A stretch of DNA of 64,000 nucleotides from the NCBI RefSeq assembly GCF_033807575.1, contig NC_084718.1, forward strand, positions 17,253,991-17,317,990, written 5' to 3'. Both the position numbers and the translations under genes were made by a program. Positions within the stretch are counted from its first letter, which is position 1. Each line of letters opens with the position of its first letter. The notes beneath the pieces were generated by a model. That model searched no databases, was not told the DNA's origin, and saw only the letters and a program-made list of their open reading frames with translations. Below are positions 25,701-35,149 of this stretch, piece by piece. The DNA comes from Cydia pomonella. Taxonomy: Eukaryota > Arthropoda > Insecta > Lepidoptera > Tortricidae.

Positions 25701-28700
25701 GGACAGACAACATCCCTATATGTACGGACAAACAGCAACACGCATAAATGGTCATTAGTAAACCTTTTTAACTTAAGTACGTTGCAATATAGAAAGCCCT
25801 TTATTTCCAACAGTAGACTGTCATAATGATAATAATAGAATAGAATTTCCTAATCTACTGACGTCACAGATAACCGCTTGAAAAACATGTGATCCCTATT
25901 TTTAGAAAACCATAGTTCAACCAGCAAGCCGTGGAACCGGCTCTAACGTTAGCTGTAAAGATGCGTGTACGCATGCTAATCCATAGATAACAGATTACTA
26001 AAGTGAGCCATAATCATAATACATAATTTATTGCCCCATAGCAATAAAAGCGAAATAGTTCGCAAGAAGGATTGTAGTCGCCCCTTCCTAGTCCTTGCTG
26101 CAGGATCTGCTGGCTGGAGTTACCCCAAGTATCAGAAATGTTTCATGTCATGTCAATTTGGAAAATAAATGTACCTATTTGTGTTAAGATAAGTGTCAGT
26201 CGTATAGATCGTTTTTCGAAGTCAATAATGTTTTGTGGTTTCATCTATTATATACCTATTCCGTCGCTGACTTCATACTTCTATCTTTTATATTGGTATC
26301 ATAATGCAACCAACGATTTGATAAATTGCTAGGACTAACAAGTCTTGATCATCCGCTTACGACAGACAAATTGGGTCAATAAAGACGTATTATAGTGACT
26401 TAACGGCATAAAAGGATCGTCGCGTATGAGAGCGCGATTATATTAAACTACATTACAACAGTGTCGAATTTTATTGGTTGTTTCCTTGCGTATAGTCTCA
26501 ATCTGAATAGCCGATATAGCTACTACACATATACGAGTATATGTATGTCGAATCAAATTAAATTAATACAAAATGAGTAATTTACCACAATAAATTGGAG
26601 ACTATAAATACATATAACGTAACATCGACCGGCGTCTACAGTTTATAGATCGTGTCATTCACGAAGACGCGTGCCTTGACTAGTATTGTTATTGACATGT
26701 TATTAAAGTTTAGATTTGATAAATCGGCGCGAAATCGTGAATGACGTGAACTATACGCGGCACGCTGTGAACCTCTAGGACGCCACGGCGGTACCCATCC
26801 TACATTATCGAGTATAAGCAATCTTTGTCAGGCTAGGCAGCTTTGAGCCTTTGACCAACTCTTAAAGGGCGAGCAGTATTCATGATTTGGAACTTCGACA
26901 AAGGCTACCTAAATAAAACATGTTTTTTGCAGAAATCGCGAAGTGTAACTGGTGACCGAAGAGCTGGCGACTTCCTCGTACTTCCACGACTTCATTGCGA
27001 TATGTACGAGGAAATGCCGTCAGCATCCATGGTACAATGCCTCAAGAGCCTATTTTAGATTAAAGCTATGCTTTGTATCTTTAGGTATTTAAATAAAAGT
27101 AAACAAAATCTACCCTCAAATGGCTCCTTAAGCCAGTTGAGGGTCGTTGAAAACAAAACATGATCAAATAATGTAGGTTAAAGTCAGGTCGTTCAGTAAC
27201 AGATCCAAGCGGTTTTGTATTTGGTTGGTTAACCAATAATAGTACATTACGATACAAGTGCGGAAAATAGGAAATTCGAAATGAGTGGCGATAAATTAAA
27301 ACACGACCGAAGGGAATGTTTTAAATCGACACGAGTTGCGAATTACCTATTCGCACATGTATCGTACAACGTTTTACAGTACATATGGCCCTTTAAATGT
27401 TCGACACAGTAACGTAATATGCAAATTTTCGCACTAGTGCTATAAAGTAGCACCATATGTACTGTAAATGTTATAACTACCCGAAAATTTACAAATTGTT
27501 GGTTTACTTTTATTTAAATACCTAAAGACACAGAGTATAGTTATAGTAACACCACTGTATATATCCATTATTTATACGTACTGTTATTGTAAATAAAGAG
27601 TTTTATTGTACATAAAAAAAATACCAATAGTGTACTACTATGTACCTGTCATGTACAATGGAAATAAACAGAGCGCGGGTCATGGAACTATTGCATCAAT
27701 GCATAAATGACATGCCAGGGATTTATTAACCATTTCCTTACACATGCCGGCTCAAAGAGTGACTCATACACATAATACATACATACAACGGATTATGTAT
27801 GTATGCGACACGTTCCGAGGACAAGGTTGATCATTTTCCTGTAACCTCATGAAATTGGCATTTGATTTGCTAATTCCTAAAGGACGGAATTAATTTTGAC
27901 GGTTGGAGCGGATAGCGGATTAAACAGTCTTGATACGTGGGTTGAATATCTGGGAGAGATTGTATGAGGCTCCTTTAATACAATTTACACAATTCTTCGC
28001 AATTAGTGTTGCCAGATGGTCACAAGTCACATTTTTCATGACTTTTGGCCCTTGTCTGTGACATGTGACAATGTGCGTAACTTATGATTTCACCGCACTT
28101 TCTTTTTATTTCATAATGCAAGGACAGAAATGTGACTTTTGCAATAAAAATGTGACTTCATTTTGTGATTTCGTTTTAGTGTTAATGTACAATAAGTTTG
28201 TGGCGATGCTTGTGCGGATTACATTAGTGTTTTGACGAAGCATGTGCCGGATTGCATTTGTATTTGATTATAAATAAATTTATCGATTTCATTAAACACA
28301 TAACACTGACCGCAATTTATAAATTCGCTGGTTAGAATAAAAATCTAAGGACATGACGTTTCGACATTGTCTCACAGGTAATTAGTCTAAAAATATTTGA
28401 AAAAGTACCTACCCACTTGTAGCATTTCATTCTAACCCGTAGCCGTACCATGAGTTAGCATTTGACATGTACCTACGCTAGCGTACCAAGACATCAGTAC
28501 GAGCGAGATGGACTGCGATCGAGTTCACGCAGTATTCTAAGGTAAACGTCAAGTGTCGACTCGTTGTAACCGTACAGCCGAGTATAGTATACTAGGATCA
28601 GATTAGATTACAGAAGTAAAAACCAATACATGCGTGATCATGAACCGGAAGAATAGTTCAACCTGTGCGCAGTTAATTATATTCTATTGCGCGTAAACAT

Positions 28701-31700
28701 TCTTGGCATTGTTCGCTAATTAGTACTTTTAGCACTATCACAGAATGTACATATTCCCGCGACCCATCATCTTATTGGGAGATTTTGTTCATGTGTAGGG
28801 TTCGGGGTACTGGCGAATTCAAGGCTCAGTAATAAACCAGAAATACATAGCAAAATCGTGAACAATGTTTCAGTTTAATAAAACTTATCGTTCCAAAATA
28901 ATACTGCCAATGCTGACTTGCTGAGTCGATGGAGCCCTTCGCATTTATGAATTGTAGAAAATGAAAATTCTGTTTCAGAACTTAATAATAATGAGATATA
29001 GCAAACGAGGGTATTGCGGCTATCGTGAATCAAAGACTGGATTTTGCAATATTGTTACCGCCAAAGTTACACGCAATGTTTTTCATCACACGAAGAAAAA
29101 TTAAATGTTAAGCGAAATAATTCTTAAATACGGTGACATTTCAAACACTCGTCCGCCATGATGTCATTTTTTGATAGGTTGGGCATAACCCATCCAGCTT
29201 TCAGCCACAATCGAAAAATACTGTAAAAATATTTTAAACGGCTATTAAAATAATCAAATTATGTATTTTTAAACATAAACAAAATTTTTAAATTATAAAC
29301 GTCAGTATTTACAAAGTAAAACTCATTTATAAATAAATAGATAATGTAAATAAACAAAAAAAAAATCTTACAATCCTTAACCCACCAACCGCTGGAACTA
29401 TATAGGCCTTCGTTCTTCAGTACCTCTCCATTAATAAATAAGATCTATTTTGAGCAAGTTGATGAAAATAAACATTTGTGTTGCAAACAGTGAAACATAT
29501 TAATTCTACCAATATTGCCCCAAAATATCCAGTAAGCTTAAGCAATCTATGCACAGTCTCGATTGCATAGAAATCTGAATTGCAATTGTGGATAACTTTC
29601 TCCAGCTTTATGGTGAAATAATGAGACAAGCTGCGTTGCGTGGGTTTCACTTGTCTATGGAAATTTAATTGGGAAATTAATAATACACGGCGTTTTAGAA
29701 TAACTGTCTAAATTTAATTGAACTGAATAGCAATAATGAACCTGGTTATTTGAGTAGTCAGTAGCAAAAATTGTTATTCGAAAGGGCTCTGCACTAGAAA
29801 TACATGACTGATGTTAAAATTCATAGTTTACTAGATAAGTTTTGCAATAGACAACGTATAATGATCATTAGGATCTAAAATTGTATGAGATACATTTTCG
29901 GCGTTTCAATAATTTGCAATTTTATATGCACTTTGGCGCACCCATTTTCAAGGTTTCAATATATTTTTTATATAAGGAAATTTAAAAATATAGTAAATCT
30001 TTTCCCGCCAAACATTGTCTATGAAAATATAGTTTTAAAAAGTATATGTCATAGCTGATAGGCCACCCCTTTGTTTCATATTTGTCTATTACAAAACTTA
30101 TCTAGTAACCTATGTAATACAGATTGTAAAATTGATTAAATATTGCTAACTATAAGCTTCAAGCTCAAACGTCTGTTGTCACTCGTAGATCCGGTAGATC
30201 CCTTAGAGGCTTTAGACCGCCAAAGATGCCAACTGACGCACGCCACTATAGTCCAATACCATCCTTCGCGTATTCCGACAAGGTTCACGAAGACGCGCCG
30301 CACAGAATAGGAGTGGCGTTCGCATTCAAGGCGTTAAAAAAGAGCGCCACGTAGGTACAGGCGCCATTAGGTATATCGGAGCGGCCTAGGTGCTCAAAAA
30401 TATTTGAATACGCACTCTTAAAGCCATGACCATAAAGGCGTGTCCAGCGTTTGTGAGCACCTTGACCGCTCCCCGATGGCGACTGAACCGAAAGACTTAC
30501 GGCGTTATTCATAAACGCAAATTCATTTGGCTATTAGCAATCGTTTGTTTAATCTGTAATTTTGACATGTATTTGTAAGAAGAAGAAGTAAGGGATAAAA
30601 CATAAATTAATTAATTGAGGCTTGTATTAAGGTTTTATATTAGGAGGTAGTAGGGGGTTCAAAAAGTGTACCTAGCCTAAATGTATATAGATACAGTCTT
30701 AATTTACAAACACAGTTACAATATTTACTGACAGCTCTTCAAATTACTAATGCGCAAACTGGTTTTACATTTTTTGTGTCGATAAACAATCTGCTACCGA
30801 ATGAAGCGTGCAAACGACTAACCTCATTCACGATGCAAAAAAAAACTGTCATGTTTTTAATTTTAGTTAGCGTAAGGACTTGATGTCTGGTTTAGCCACT
30901 TTCTATGGTCATTTCTTGACCGAATGTCAAAGGAAAAAGTGACATGATTTTCGCACTCTCTAACTGTCAAGTTACTCTTGACGCTAAAATATTTTGATAC
31001 TTGAAATGGATTATTTTTAGCTTTTATAAGTTACTCTTGTACCAGAAACCATAATGTACATATAATGGTGGTTAATGTACGTACTCTTAGATAAGATAAA
31101 CATAATTCTCTATAATATGGGAAATGGGTATATAAAACAGTAAATTACTATGTATGTAGAGCGTGCATGGAAACAGAGGAAAGAACAAAACATTATTCTG
31201 GACTGATACTACTGGTACTAGGTAGAAGTACACAACTATAGAAATATGTAACTGGGGAGTCCGTGTAGACTATAAGAGGCAATTAGGAACCTAAAATCCT
31301 TGCTTGTTTTCGTGGAAGAGCTAGGGTGGTTAGAGTAAAGCTACTTCACGCCAAATGGGGACAGTGGTTGTTGATTAGCGGAAAATGCCCAAATGGCAAA
31401 AACTAACTCACTAACTGTACTAGTGTACTCGGTAATATATGTATGTCTTTTTTTAGTAGAAGCATAGAATAAACAAATTATCTTATTACACGTGCCTTCG
31501 GTTAAATAGTTTATTACCATGAAATTAATGAATAGGTACGTTATAACTAGACCAGGTGTGGCGGTAATTAAATTAGGAAATTATTGTGTACATAACTAAT
31601 TATGCGAAGCATTCGCAAATAAGCTGTATTTAATCATAAATTATTCAATTATGTCTTGCAATGAGAAAATCCAATCATAATTGTAATTTACATAATAATT

Positions 31701-32259
31701 AACTGACAATACCATGGTGCACGATTTGCGATGAATTAATAAATCAAGTTTATTTCATAAATTGTTTAAAGAAACGCGACATAGCCTGCAAATACCGTTT
31801 TTTACGGAGTTATTACGCTCAAGCGATGTTCTGTAAATTCCTAAACGAAATAATTAGACTAACCCTTTAAACGTTTAAAATTACATCACTGGACATAAAT
31901 TTGAATTTCACTGGACGATTTTCTAATGGATAACAGCGCCGGAAGTGCGATTACACCGGGCAGATTCGCACGCTATTTTTAACCAGGCACGTGGCCGAAT
32001 GCCAACATGTCTGCCATACGTCACTAACCAACCGTCATTGGTAAGTCTGACCGTTGCCAATTATTTATAATATTACTTATATTTCCTAATAGTACTTAAA
32101 AGAGATACCAGCCTAAACCTAATCTTATTTGCTGATTTTTTTGTATCATAAATCGATCACCGGTGAGATTTGACAAGTTATGGGTGGTTAAAGTAAGGTA
32201 TATTCGAAAAGACACTTACCTGTGAAGTTTCTCGGAAATGACTTCTCTGTTTTAGACAT
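4516..32259 (-). CDS. SLC17-type MFS transporter (sialin/phosphate cotransporter-like), 5' part of gene
   Basis: Four coding exons were assembled on the minus strand: 32259-32220, 15373-15201, 11016-10886 and 4718-4516. All joins have AG/GT sites and matching phases (1, 0, 2), giving about 182 residues before the window edge. The N-terminus is short and cytosolic. It is followed by a first membrane helix with the family-like stretch LNYALRVNLTIAIVEM, then a luminal/extracellular loop with four N-x-T sequons. Next come a helix with GCFFWGYVLTELPGGRLAE and a region containing LGFLLGATWPAILPMASKW. This order matches SLC17 proteins (sialin, vesicular glutamate and phosphate cotransporter-like), which move organic anions or phosphate by proton or sodium coupling. 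The substrate cannot be told from this part. No further exon was found between 1 and 4515, so the rest lies to the left. Family call firm; subfamily open. Confidence 0.85.
4805..4970. mobile_element. Palindromic repeat with AACCAATAGCATTGGTTG core, three copies in window
   Basis: AATCAACCAATAGCATTGGT and TTGCAACCAATGCTATTGGT are mirror arms. Similar elements lie at 8930-9050 and 10735-10860, all in introns of the SLC17-type gene, with GAGATGAGACGG-like flanks. Confidence 0.65.
5271..6031 (+). repeat. CCAAGTGCGAGTCGGACTCG repeat family, composite copy
   Basis: Begins AAGCGGCCAAGTGCGAGTCG and ends TTTGGCTACGGAACCCTAAA. Inside, a block of about 115 bp (CACTTTGGAAGTGTCTCTCG to CCCATACG-type end) occurs twice, at 5385-5510 and 5675-5790, separated by G15. 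Other family members: 20561-20850 (+), 34070-34146 (-), 35322-35609 (-), 37980-38110 (-), 38589-38955 (+), 56291-56497 (-). Confidence 0.7.
7099..7290. repeat. Palindrome-dense block built from TTCCAGT/ACTGGAA words
   Basis: CATTCCAG, TATTCCAGT, CCAGTCCAGTGA, ACTGGAATAATGT and CACTGGAATA are packed into under 200 bp on both strands. No reading frame or known element recognised. Confidence 0.6.
8195..8330 (-). mobile_element. 3' fragment of RLE-type LINE (related subfamily)
   Basis: Read on the minus strand, this stretch resembles the end of the element at 21602-23824. It has a segment like LGPWG...FFA near the 5' side, GDR-like codons (CTGGTGACCGAAT) and TTAAGCTAGCTATAG at the 3' side. It is heavily decayed and short. 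The same 3' end occurs at 11436, 25325 and 26918. Confidence 0.6.
10886..11016 (-). CDS. SLC17-type gene, second transmembrane exon
   Basis: Minus-strand acceptor TTTTTTGCAG and donor GTGAGC bound 131 nt. It enters in phase 0 and leaves in phase 2. It encodes HPHREQTRYQWD, then a helix with MLLGCFFWGYVLTELPGGRLAEIIGA. The motif W-x-x-x-x-Q (here WDTTQK), followed by a helix ending in PGG-x-LA, is a hallmark of SLC17 proteins. Confidence 0.85.
11436..11610 (+). mobile_element. 3' fragment of RLE-type LINE (related subfamily)
   Basis: The stretch CTGGTGACCGAAGCTGGCAG to CAAGGGCCTATTCTAG translates in one frame to a sequence resembling the last about 35 residues of the RT/endonuclease at 21602-23716 (SFLAQRISIAIQRGNAA, then LGTMPQGP). 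The 3'UTR, TAAGCTAGTTATAGTAACC, is shared with the copies at 25325 and 26918 but not with the longer element, so these form a distinct subfamily. Confidence 0.75.
12206..12995 (-). mobile_element. 5'-truncated LINE 3' end (degraded reverse-transcriptase C-terminus)
   Basis: Minus-strand reading frames, broken by frameshifts, encode in order SQLHSITAILKKRRLRWLW, a segment like MERTRLPRQILLGEVADAK, VGRPMLRFKDCVKRDM and CGRGILSRIGLYSHERKC. This order (RLRWLGHV-like, RMxxxRLP, GRPxxRxKDxxKxD, then C-x2-C-x-SRIGLxSHxRxC) is a common C-terminal region of animal LINEs. A 3'UTR of about 300 bp and a T18 run on the plus strand (12207-12224) mark the tail. Inactive. Confidence 0.8.
12996..14564. other. 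Intron of the SLC17-type gene, no feature recognised
   Basis: AT-rich. A short CCCGCATGCGAGTCCGATTA segment near 13780 looks like a worn end of the CCAAGTGCGAGTC repeat. At 14268-14330 a remnant of the exon array is detectable. Otherwise nothing. Confidence 0.4.
14565..15200 (-). repeat. Tandem array of partial exon copies (140-bp unit) inside the SLC17-type gene intron
   Basis: Immediately after the donor of the exon at 15201-15373, the last about 120 nt of that exon plus the first 20 nt of its intron are repeated. Near-identical units occupy 15061-15200, 14921-15060 and 14782-14920 (spacings 140, 140 and 139). About two decayed units follow at 14565-14781, and a remnant lies near 14268-14330. 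Each good unit keeps the NVT sequon codons and the GTAAGT donor but lacks the exon's 5' end and acceptor. Reading through the true donor meets TGA after five codons, so use of a distal donor would truncate the protein. Confidence 0.85.
15201..15373 (-). CDS. SLC17-type gene, first transmembrane exon with N-glycosylation loop
   Basis: Acceptor TCTGCAG, donor GTAAGT, 173 nt, entering in phase 1 and leaving in phase 0. It encodes a hydrophobic helix (VLNIMVLLGFMLNYALRVN) followed by a Thr/Asn-rich loop with NTT and three NVT sequons spaced six to seven residues apart. The loop is itself internally repetitive (NVTE/NVTD). The last part of this exon plus its donor is repeated several times downstream in the intron; see the array at 14565-15200. 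Confidence 0.85.
16335..17080 (+). mobile_element. tRNA-headed SINE, family A, split by an inserted element
   Basis: The head TCTGGCCTAATGGGTAGTGA and body run to about 16485. The family tail resumes at about 16966 (GAGTATCGTTGTCTAAGTAC) and ends near TGTCCTATAATATTT. The intervening 480 bp is a separate inverted-repeat element (16486-16965). Confidence 0.8.
16486..16965. mobile_element. CACCGTG inverted-repeat element nested in a SINE
   Basis: The ends are CACCGTGTTTTTTTTTAT and, inverted, CACCGTGTTTTTATTG. TATA flanks both sides, fitting a short target duplication. Internal landmarks are GGGTGCATTCCTAAGCTTA and CAGTTTTCAATTGTTTGG. A second copy lies at 41736-42840, and similar end bases occur at 62229-62684. 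Confidence 0.75.
18623..19011 (+). mobile_element. tRNA-headed SINE with LINE-like tail, family C
   Basis: The first 67 bases begin GTCTCGGTAGCTCAGTAAGT and end CTTGTCCGAGAC. The 7-bp acceptor-like arms GTCTCGG and CCGAGAC pair perfectly. The tail has CTTTGCCTAAAGGTTAACTG, GGTAGAGAATGCC, TGTGCAATAA and (AAATA)n. The same tail occurs alone at 35150-35245 and 46485-46600. The anticodon region does not fold well, so this is a SINE, not a tRNA gene. Confidence 0.65.
20288..20420. mobile_element. Palindromic CTACCGCGAA MITE
   Basis: Arms GGGCCTACCGCGAAAACCGA and TTTCGATTTTCCCGGTAGCC are mirror images around a CTCTCACTAAGACGTAATTA centre. Family members: 39844-39950, 42197-42330, 46389-46625 (interrupted) and 55484-55612. 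Confidence 0.78.
20561..20850 (+). repeat. CCAAGTGCGAGTCGGACTCG repeat family
   Basis: Compact copy from CCGGCCAAGTGCGAGTGGGA to GGGTGCGGAACCCTAAAA. It has ACTGTCTAACTATCACGGTT and GACGGACGGACGGACAGCGG in the interior. This appears to be the standard form of the family, about 290 bp. Confidence 0.75.
21602..23716 (+). CDS. Reverse transcriptase / restriction-like endonuclease of an RLE-type LINE (5'-truncated)
   Basis: The frame encodes about 704 uninterrupted residues, open from 21602. Numbered from the TTG at 21641, RT motifs run in order: RPIAVGATLRRL near residue 53, LKIDVKNAFNSLD with the first catalytic Asp near 117, GCQQGDPLGP near 167, and the catalytic box WYLDDGTLGG near 197. The C-terminal part has a CPCG...HHGLSC zinc-binding motif (about 504-520) followed by KRPDG and WDATCVD (about 561-582). 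Cys-Cys-His-Cys followed by PD...D is the signature of the restriction-like endonuclease of the R2/R4/CRE/NeSL groups, which nicks the target and primes cDNA synthesis. The frame contains no stop or frameshift, so the copy is young. I cannot assign a clade with confidence. It is not a host gene. Confidence 0.88.
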   Translation, partial: TFADQTQLQHLKDLTSPSLGEAGEHLISNITKLINVMFAGNVHPDILPILYGANLIALSKKDGGVRPIAVGATLRRLASKIAVRHILPKLQKSFEPTQLGFGIKGGCEAAVHALRTFLSNGQCEVLLKIDVKNAFNSLDRDTLLAEVKSNIPELYNYLLHCYADPTKLMYRSNELSSEVGCQQGDPLGPAIFSLAIHPIIKNLTSKFNVWYLDDGTLGGDSNTVLADLSVIIDKFKSIGLELNFDKCELFIQNSHINLDNLKQKFNQLAPNIKLLDKSNLCLLGSPIFEENFANFVQNSVSKFENHSHRLLEISPHYALSIIKFCLFVPKLTYVLRCCPLWKNQNLLLQIDCLIKSNLESVLNIQLNEQSWIQGSLPIRHGGLGIRKTSSVALPAFLSSAHSSSSLIGKILRTNCEATGLADAKNAWPVACPGQNFPEHPKSQRSWDDIACKFTVSSLLNDSDTEGRARLLAAGTREAGYWLHAHPSPNLGTFLNPDTLRIAVCLRLGVPVCAPHRCPCGSEVDQLGHHGLSCQRSAGRFSRHAALNDIIRRSLASVNVPALLEPTGISRTDGKRPDGMSLIPWSMGRVLVWDATCVDTLAPSHLHRTSVRAATAAEAAENAKVGKYRGIGAEYNFIPFGVETLGPWGPGALSLFKDLSKRLRDATGDQRAGSFLAQRISLTIQRGNAASVFGTMPQGPFLDLF
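21602..23824 (+). mobile_element. 5'-truncated non-LTR retrotransposon with restriction-like endonuclease (RLE type)
   Basis: A reverse transcriptase and endonuclease reading frame runs from an open stretch at 21602 to a TAG after 23713, followed by a short AT-rich 3'UTR, an AATAAA-like signal and a 22-nt A tail (23803-23824). The element sits in an SLC17-type gene intron in the opposite orientation to that gene. No N-terminal zinc-finger or DNA-binding region is present before the RT, so the copy is 5'-truncated, as expected from target-primed reverse transcription. No clear target-site duplication was identified. Confidence 0.9.
23990..24500 (+). repeat. 430-500 bp interspersed repeat, copy 1
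   Basis: Shares long collinear identity with 53950-54375: CCTAGCTGAGCAACTTTTCA, TTTCGCTCTCGACT, ATAATCTATGCCGCTATGTT, GCGATTTTCGAGGCGCTGTA and CAGTCGAGAGC. No protein or inverted ends were recognised. This copy is longer at the 3' side by an internal ATATTGATGATTTTG segment. Confidence 0.75.
25325..25545 (+). mobile_element. 3' fragment of RLE-type LINE with internal deletion
   Basis: Begins with codons for FETLGPWG, matching the longer element's C-terminus, continues to GDRRAG, then skips directly to TTGGTACAATGCCTCAAGGG. The segment encoding the QRGNAA region is therefore deleted. It ends in the shared 3'UTR, a T-rich stretch and AAATAAA. Confidence 0.75.
26647..26765. mobile_element. MITE with GATCGTGTCATTCA ends
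   Basis: Starts TAGATCGTGTCATTCACGAA and ends with the mirrored CGTGAATGACGTGAAC. Other copies are 36417-36520 (+) and 24724-24795 (minus-strand fragment). Confidence 0.6.
26918..27620 (+). mobile_element. 3' fragment of RLE-type LINE split by a MITE
   Basis: The 5' part (26918-27066) matches the end of the related LINE subfamily (TGGTGACCGAAGAGCTGG to GCCTCAAGAGCC). The 3'UTR resumes at about 27540 (TAGTTATAGTAACACC, with AATAAAGAG near 27592). Comparison with the uninterrupted copies at 11436 and 25325 shows that the sequence between is an inserted MITE. Confidence 0.75.
27067..27540. mobile_element. MITE with about 36-bp terminal inverted repeats, TA target duplication
   Basis: The left end reads TGCTTTGTATCTTTAGGTAT and the right end, inverted, reads TACTCTGTGTCTTTAGGTAT. 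Both continue into TTAAATAAAAGTAAAC. It splits a LINE 3'UTR whose empty form is AGCTAGTTATAG, and TA is present on both sides. This is consistent with a Tc1/mariner-type non-autonomous element. Matching ends occur at 61812 and, diverged, at 53530. Confidence 0.8.
27621..32219. other. Intron of the SLC17-type gene, mostly featureless
   Basis: AT-rich intron. It contains a TGTTGCCAGATGGTCACAAG repeat fragment (28010-28180) and the palindromic MITE at 30345-30490. I see no exon, RNA gene or other structured element in the remainder. Confidence 0.4.
30345..30490. mobile_element. Palindromic MITE (ATATCGGAGCGGCC type)
   Basis: GTATATCGGAGCGGCCTAGG is mirrored by CACCTTGACCGCTCCCCGAT. A second copy lies at 56096-56215 (ATATATCGGAGTGGCCAAGG). 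Confidence 0.65.
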
Positions 32260-32284
32260 GCTGCCTTTGGAATGAGTTAGGGAT
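32220..32284 (-). CDS. SLC17-type gene, exon with start codon
   Basis: The exon begins after a pyrimidine tract and AG (minus strand TTTCTTTCCAG), has 25 nt of leader, and its ATG is at 32259-32257. It encodes MSKTEKSFPRNFT plus one base (phase 1) and ends at a GTAAGT donor. The remaining two bases of the split Gly codon are the first bases of the exon at 15373, which supports the join. SLC17 proteins typically have a short hydrophilic N-terminus like this. Confidence 0.75.
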
Positions 32285-35149
32285 CTGGAAAGAAAAAGTG
32301 AATTTTAATGATATAGGTTAAACGATTTATAATTATTTCAACTGAATGATTAAGCTATGTTTCGAACTGGGCCTGAAGTGATTCTATAAATGTATGCAGG
32401 ACTGGTGGCTGTACGATTACGATCGGCTAAAAATATTATTCACATTCACCGACATGAATCGCAAAAAATGCGTTCACTTTCCCTTGCAGTAAGCAGTAAC
32501 CTCAATGCGACAGTTATTTACTCATTAACGATTTGACAATTCGACCTACTCATCAGCTTAACGAGTAAATAGTTAAATACTAATTAACCTGACCTAACCT
32601 GTCTAGATGCTTCGAGACGTACAAATAAGTTTGTCTAGTTATTTGACACTTATAATTCGGTACTTGTATGTGTGACGAGAAAGTTTAAATGTGACAGCTA
32701 ATACGCGAATATCGCGATAATTACAGTCACAATTATAATCATGTATACTTTTTTGAACCTTATCTGGTAGTAACAAAGCAAAAAATTGTATACAAGCTAA
32801 ATACCATGAATGTAGCATGCGGGTGTGAGGCCGAATGAGCAATTTGCATGTTCCATTTACTGATAACTACTGAAGCGTGAATGAAAAAACTTCTTGCAAA
32901 AATGTAGGCTAGAGAGGACATAGAATTTCATTTCTTTCCACTCGGGCATGCCTTGCGGATATTATAATGGTATTGGGATATTTGGGATAGGGCGAACACG
33001 ATAGGGGGGCCAAGATCGGAGGGGAACTCAAATCGATTTGATATGGGCATTCTAATTTCACAGTGTTACCACGTGAAGACATATTTAGTAGTATTACGTA
33101 AATTTTTTTATGGTTTTTTTCTCGTGTGAGCATTACACAATACACCGTTAAACGGAGACATCGATCGGCGCCGGTAACGGATTCTCCTTTGACGGTCGAA
33201 TGCAAAAAATAAAACGTTGCAACGGAAATGAATAAATGCTGTCAGTAAATTGACCGATAATGAGGTTAAGAGCAGGAAAAAGTCCTTTATTAGTGCCGGT
33301 TTTTGTCTTCCATAGGTGTTAAGGTAATTAAGTAGTACAATAAGTAGACGTGCAGTGTGTACCTTGTCATGTTTCAGTAAACATACTGATACAATTGTAA
33401 TTCTACTGCTAAAAGGGACCTACGAGCGAGTAAAAGTATTTTTAGCTGAAATTACCTGTATAGTAATATTTTATTATGAGAAATACTTTTAGATGCTTTT
33501 GAAGAAGATTTTGGTTACCAGTTTTGGTTACCCTAGGTAAGCAATGGGTCTTTGCCTACAAATTTGACAATCATTTGACACATTGAACTGTATGTTGTAT
33601 GTTGTATATTCAATATGTGGTTTATTCAGACGTAATCTATTTTTTGTTTTCGAGGAAGGACAAAGAAATAACTTCGAAGTAAAAGTGGTGAATTTAACTG
33701 AAACTAAAACGCGTAAATCGCAGATTCACAATCTATTTCAGGCGATGCCAAGGTTACATCTTACGTCAAGCCCATCAAATAATCGATCAAACACGGTTTG
33801 ACACTTTTCGTGTATGGGAAATTGGGTACCTGAATGCCTTTTCACAATTATTGTAGCGGCGACGTTATTTGGTTAATTATGTCAACTATGTGATAAAATA
33901 ATACCGCTAATGGACTGAGACAATAAAAAAACAATGGTATTTATACAATCGTGATATAGTAGAAAGAGACTTTTCAGTCGAGTACCGTGTTTAGTAAGTG
34001 CCCAAGTACGGTACGAGATTGAAAATCTTGAATATATCACTATTGTATACAATACTTTTTCTAATACTAAAAAGTACGGAACCCTGAACCGACCGAACCC
34101 TGACCCGGAACCCCGGTGGGCGAGTCCGACTCGCACTTGTCCGGTTTTTTACTTTAAATCCAAATAATTAATGAAAATTGGTAAGTATCTCAGTAGACAA
34201 AAATATAGTATAAAAGACAGAAACGCGCAAAACAGCGCCCGCCCGTCCCCCGTTTATTCTTTTCTATGGGAGCGCAGCGGCACGTGATTGTTTTTTTTTA
34301 TAGTGGACTACAGCGTATCGAAATGAATATTATAGTTGAGTTGGGACTGTTGGGAGCGCGTACATGAAAAGTACGCAAATATGGTTTTGTATACAAATTC
34401 TTACTTCAACTATCACAGACGACGAATAGAAAAAATATATTTCGTTAGTCGCTAGTTATTATAATTCGTGTATCTTTGGTTTTTAATGTGGTCATTTCTT
34501 CATAATTTTATTCTGATATCAACTTTGTACAGTTTTTTATAGCAAACTGCTGGAAACTTATTAATCGGCAGCGAGACGCCCATAATATTCAATAGGTACT
34601 TAACGTTCCTCAAATGCCTGAGACTCCTCAGAGTAAACATGCTACTCACACACGCAACAGTTGAATATTTGCATTTCAATAAATAAATCAAGAGGGCCTA
34701 TCAAGAAATTCACGAAATTAGTCTTTTATTCCAATTAAGAGTGACATGGAAAAATGCCCGAAATTTGCGAAGTTTGTGTTCGTGGTTAGTAGTGTTCATT
34801 CATTACGATTGTTGGTAGTGTTCTCAAAATACGTGTCGCAGTAAAAACAATACAGCCTTCCTTGAGAACTTCCGCACTTCCTTGCGGCAAACTTTTCGAG
34901 CTTTTCCGCGTCTCACGCGGTTCAAGATTACCAACATTAGTGTTGCCAGATCGTACTTTTTGGAATGATTTTGCGTACTATTTGAGGAGTGCGAGTGCGT
35001 ACTAAATATGTACTTTATATTATATACGTATAGTGTACTCCGTATTAATTGTACATTTAATACAAATATTAGAGTTAGATGCTATTTGTATTAAATGTAT
35101 ATTTCATACAAATAGCATCTAAATATCTCCTCTAAATGTCTGTGTTTGA

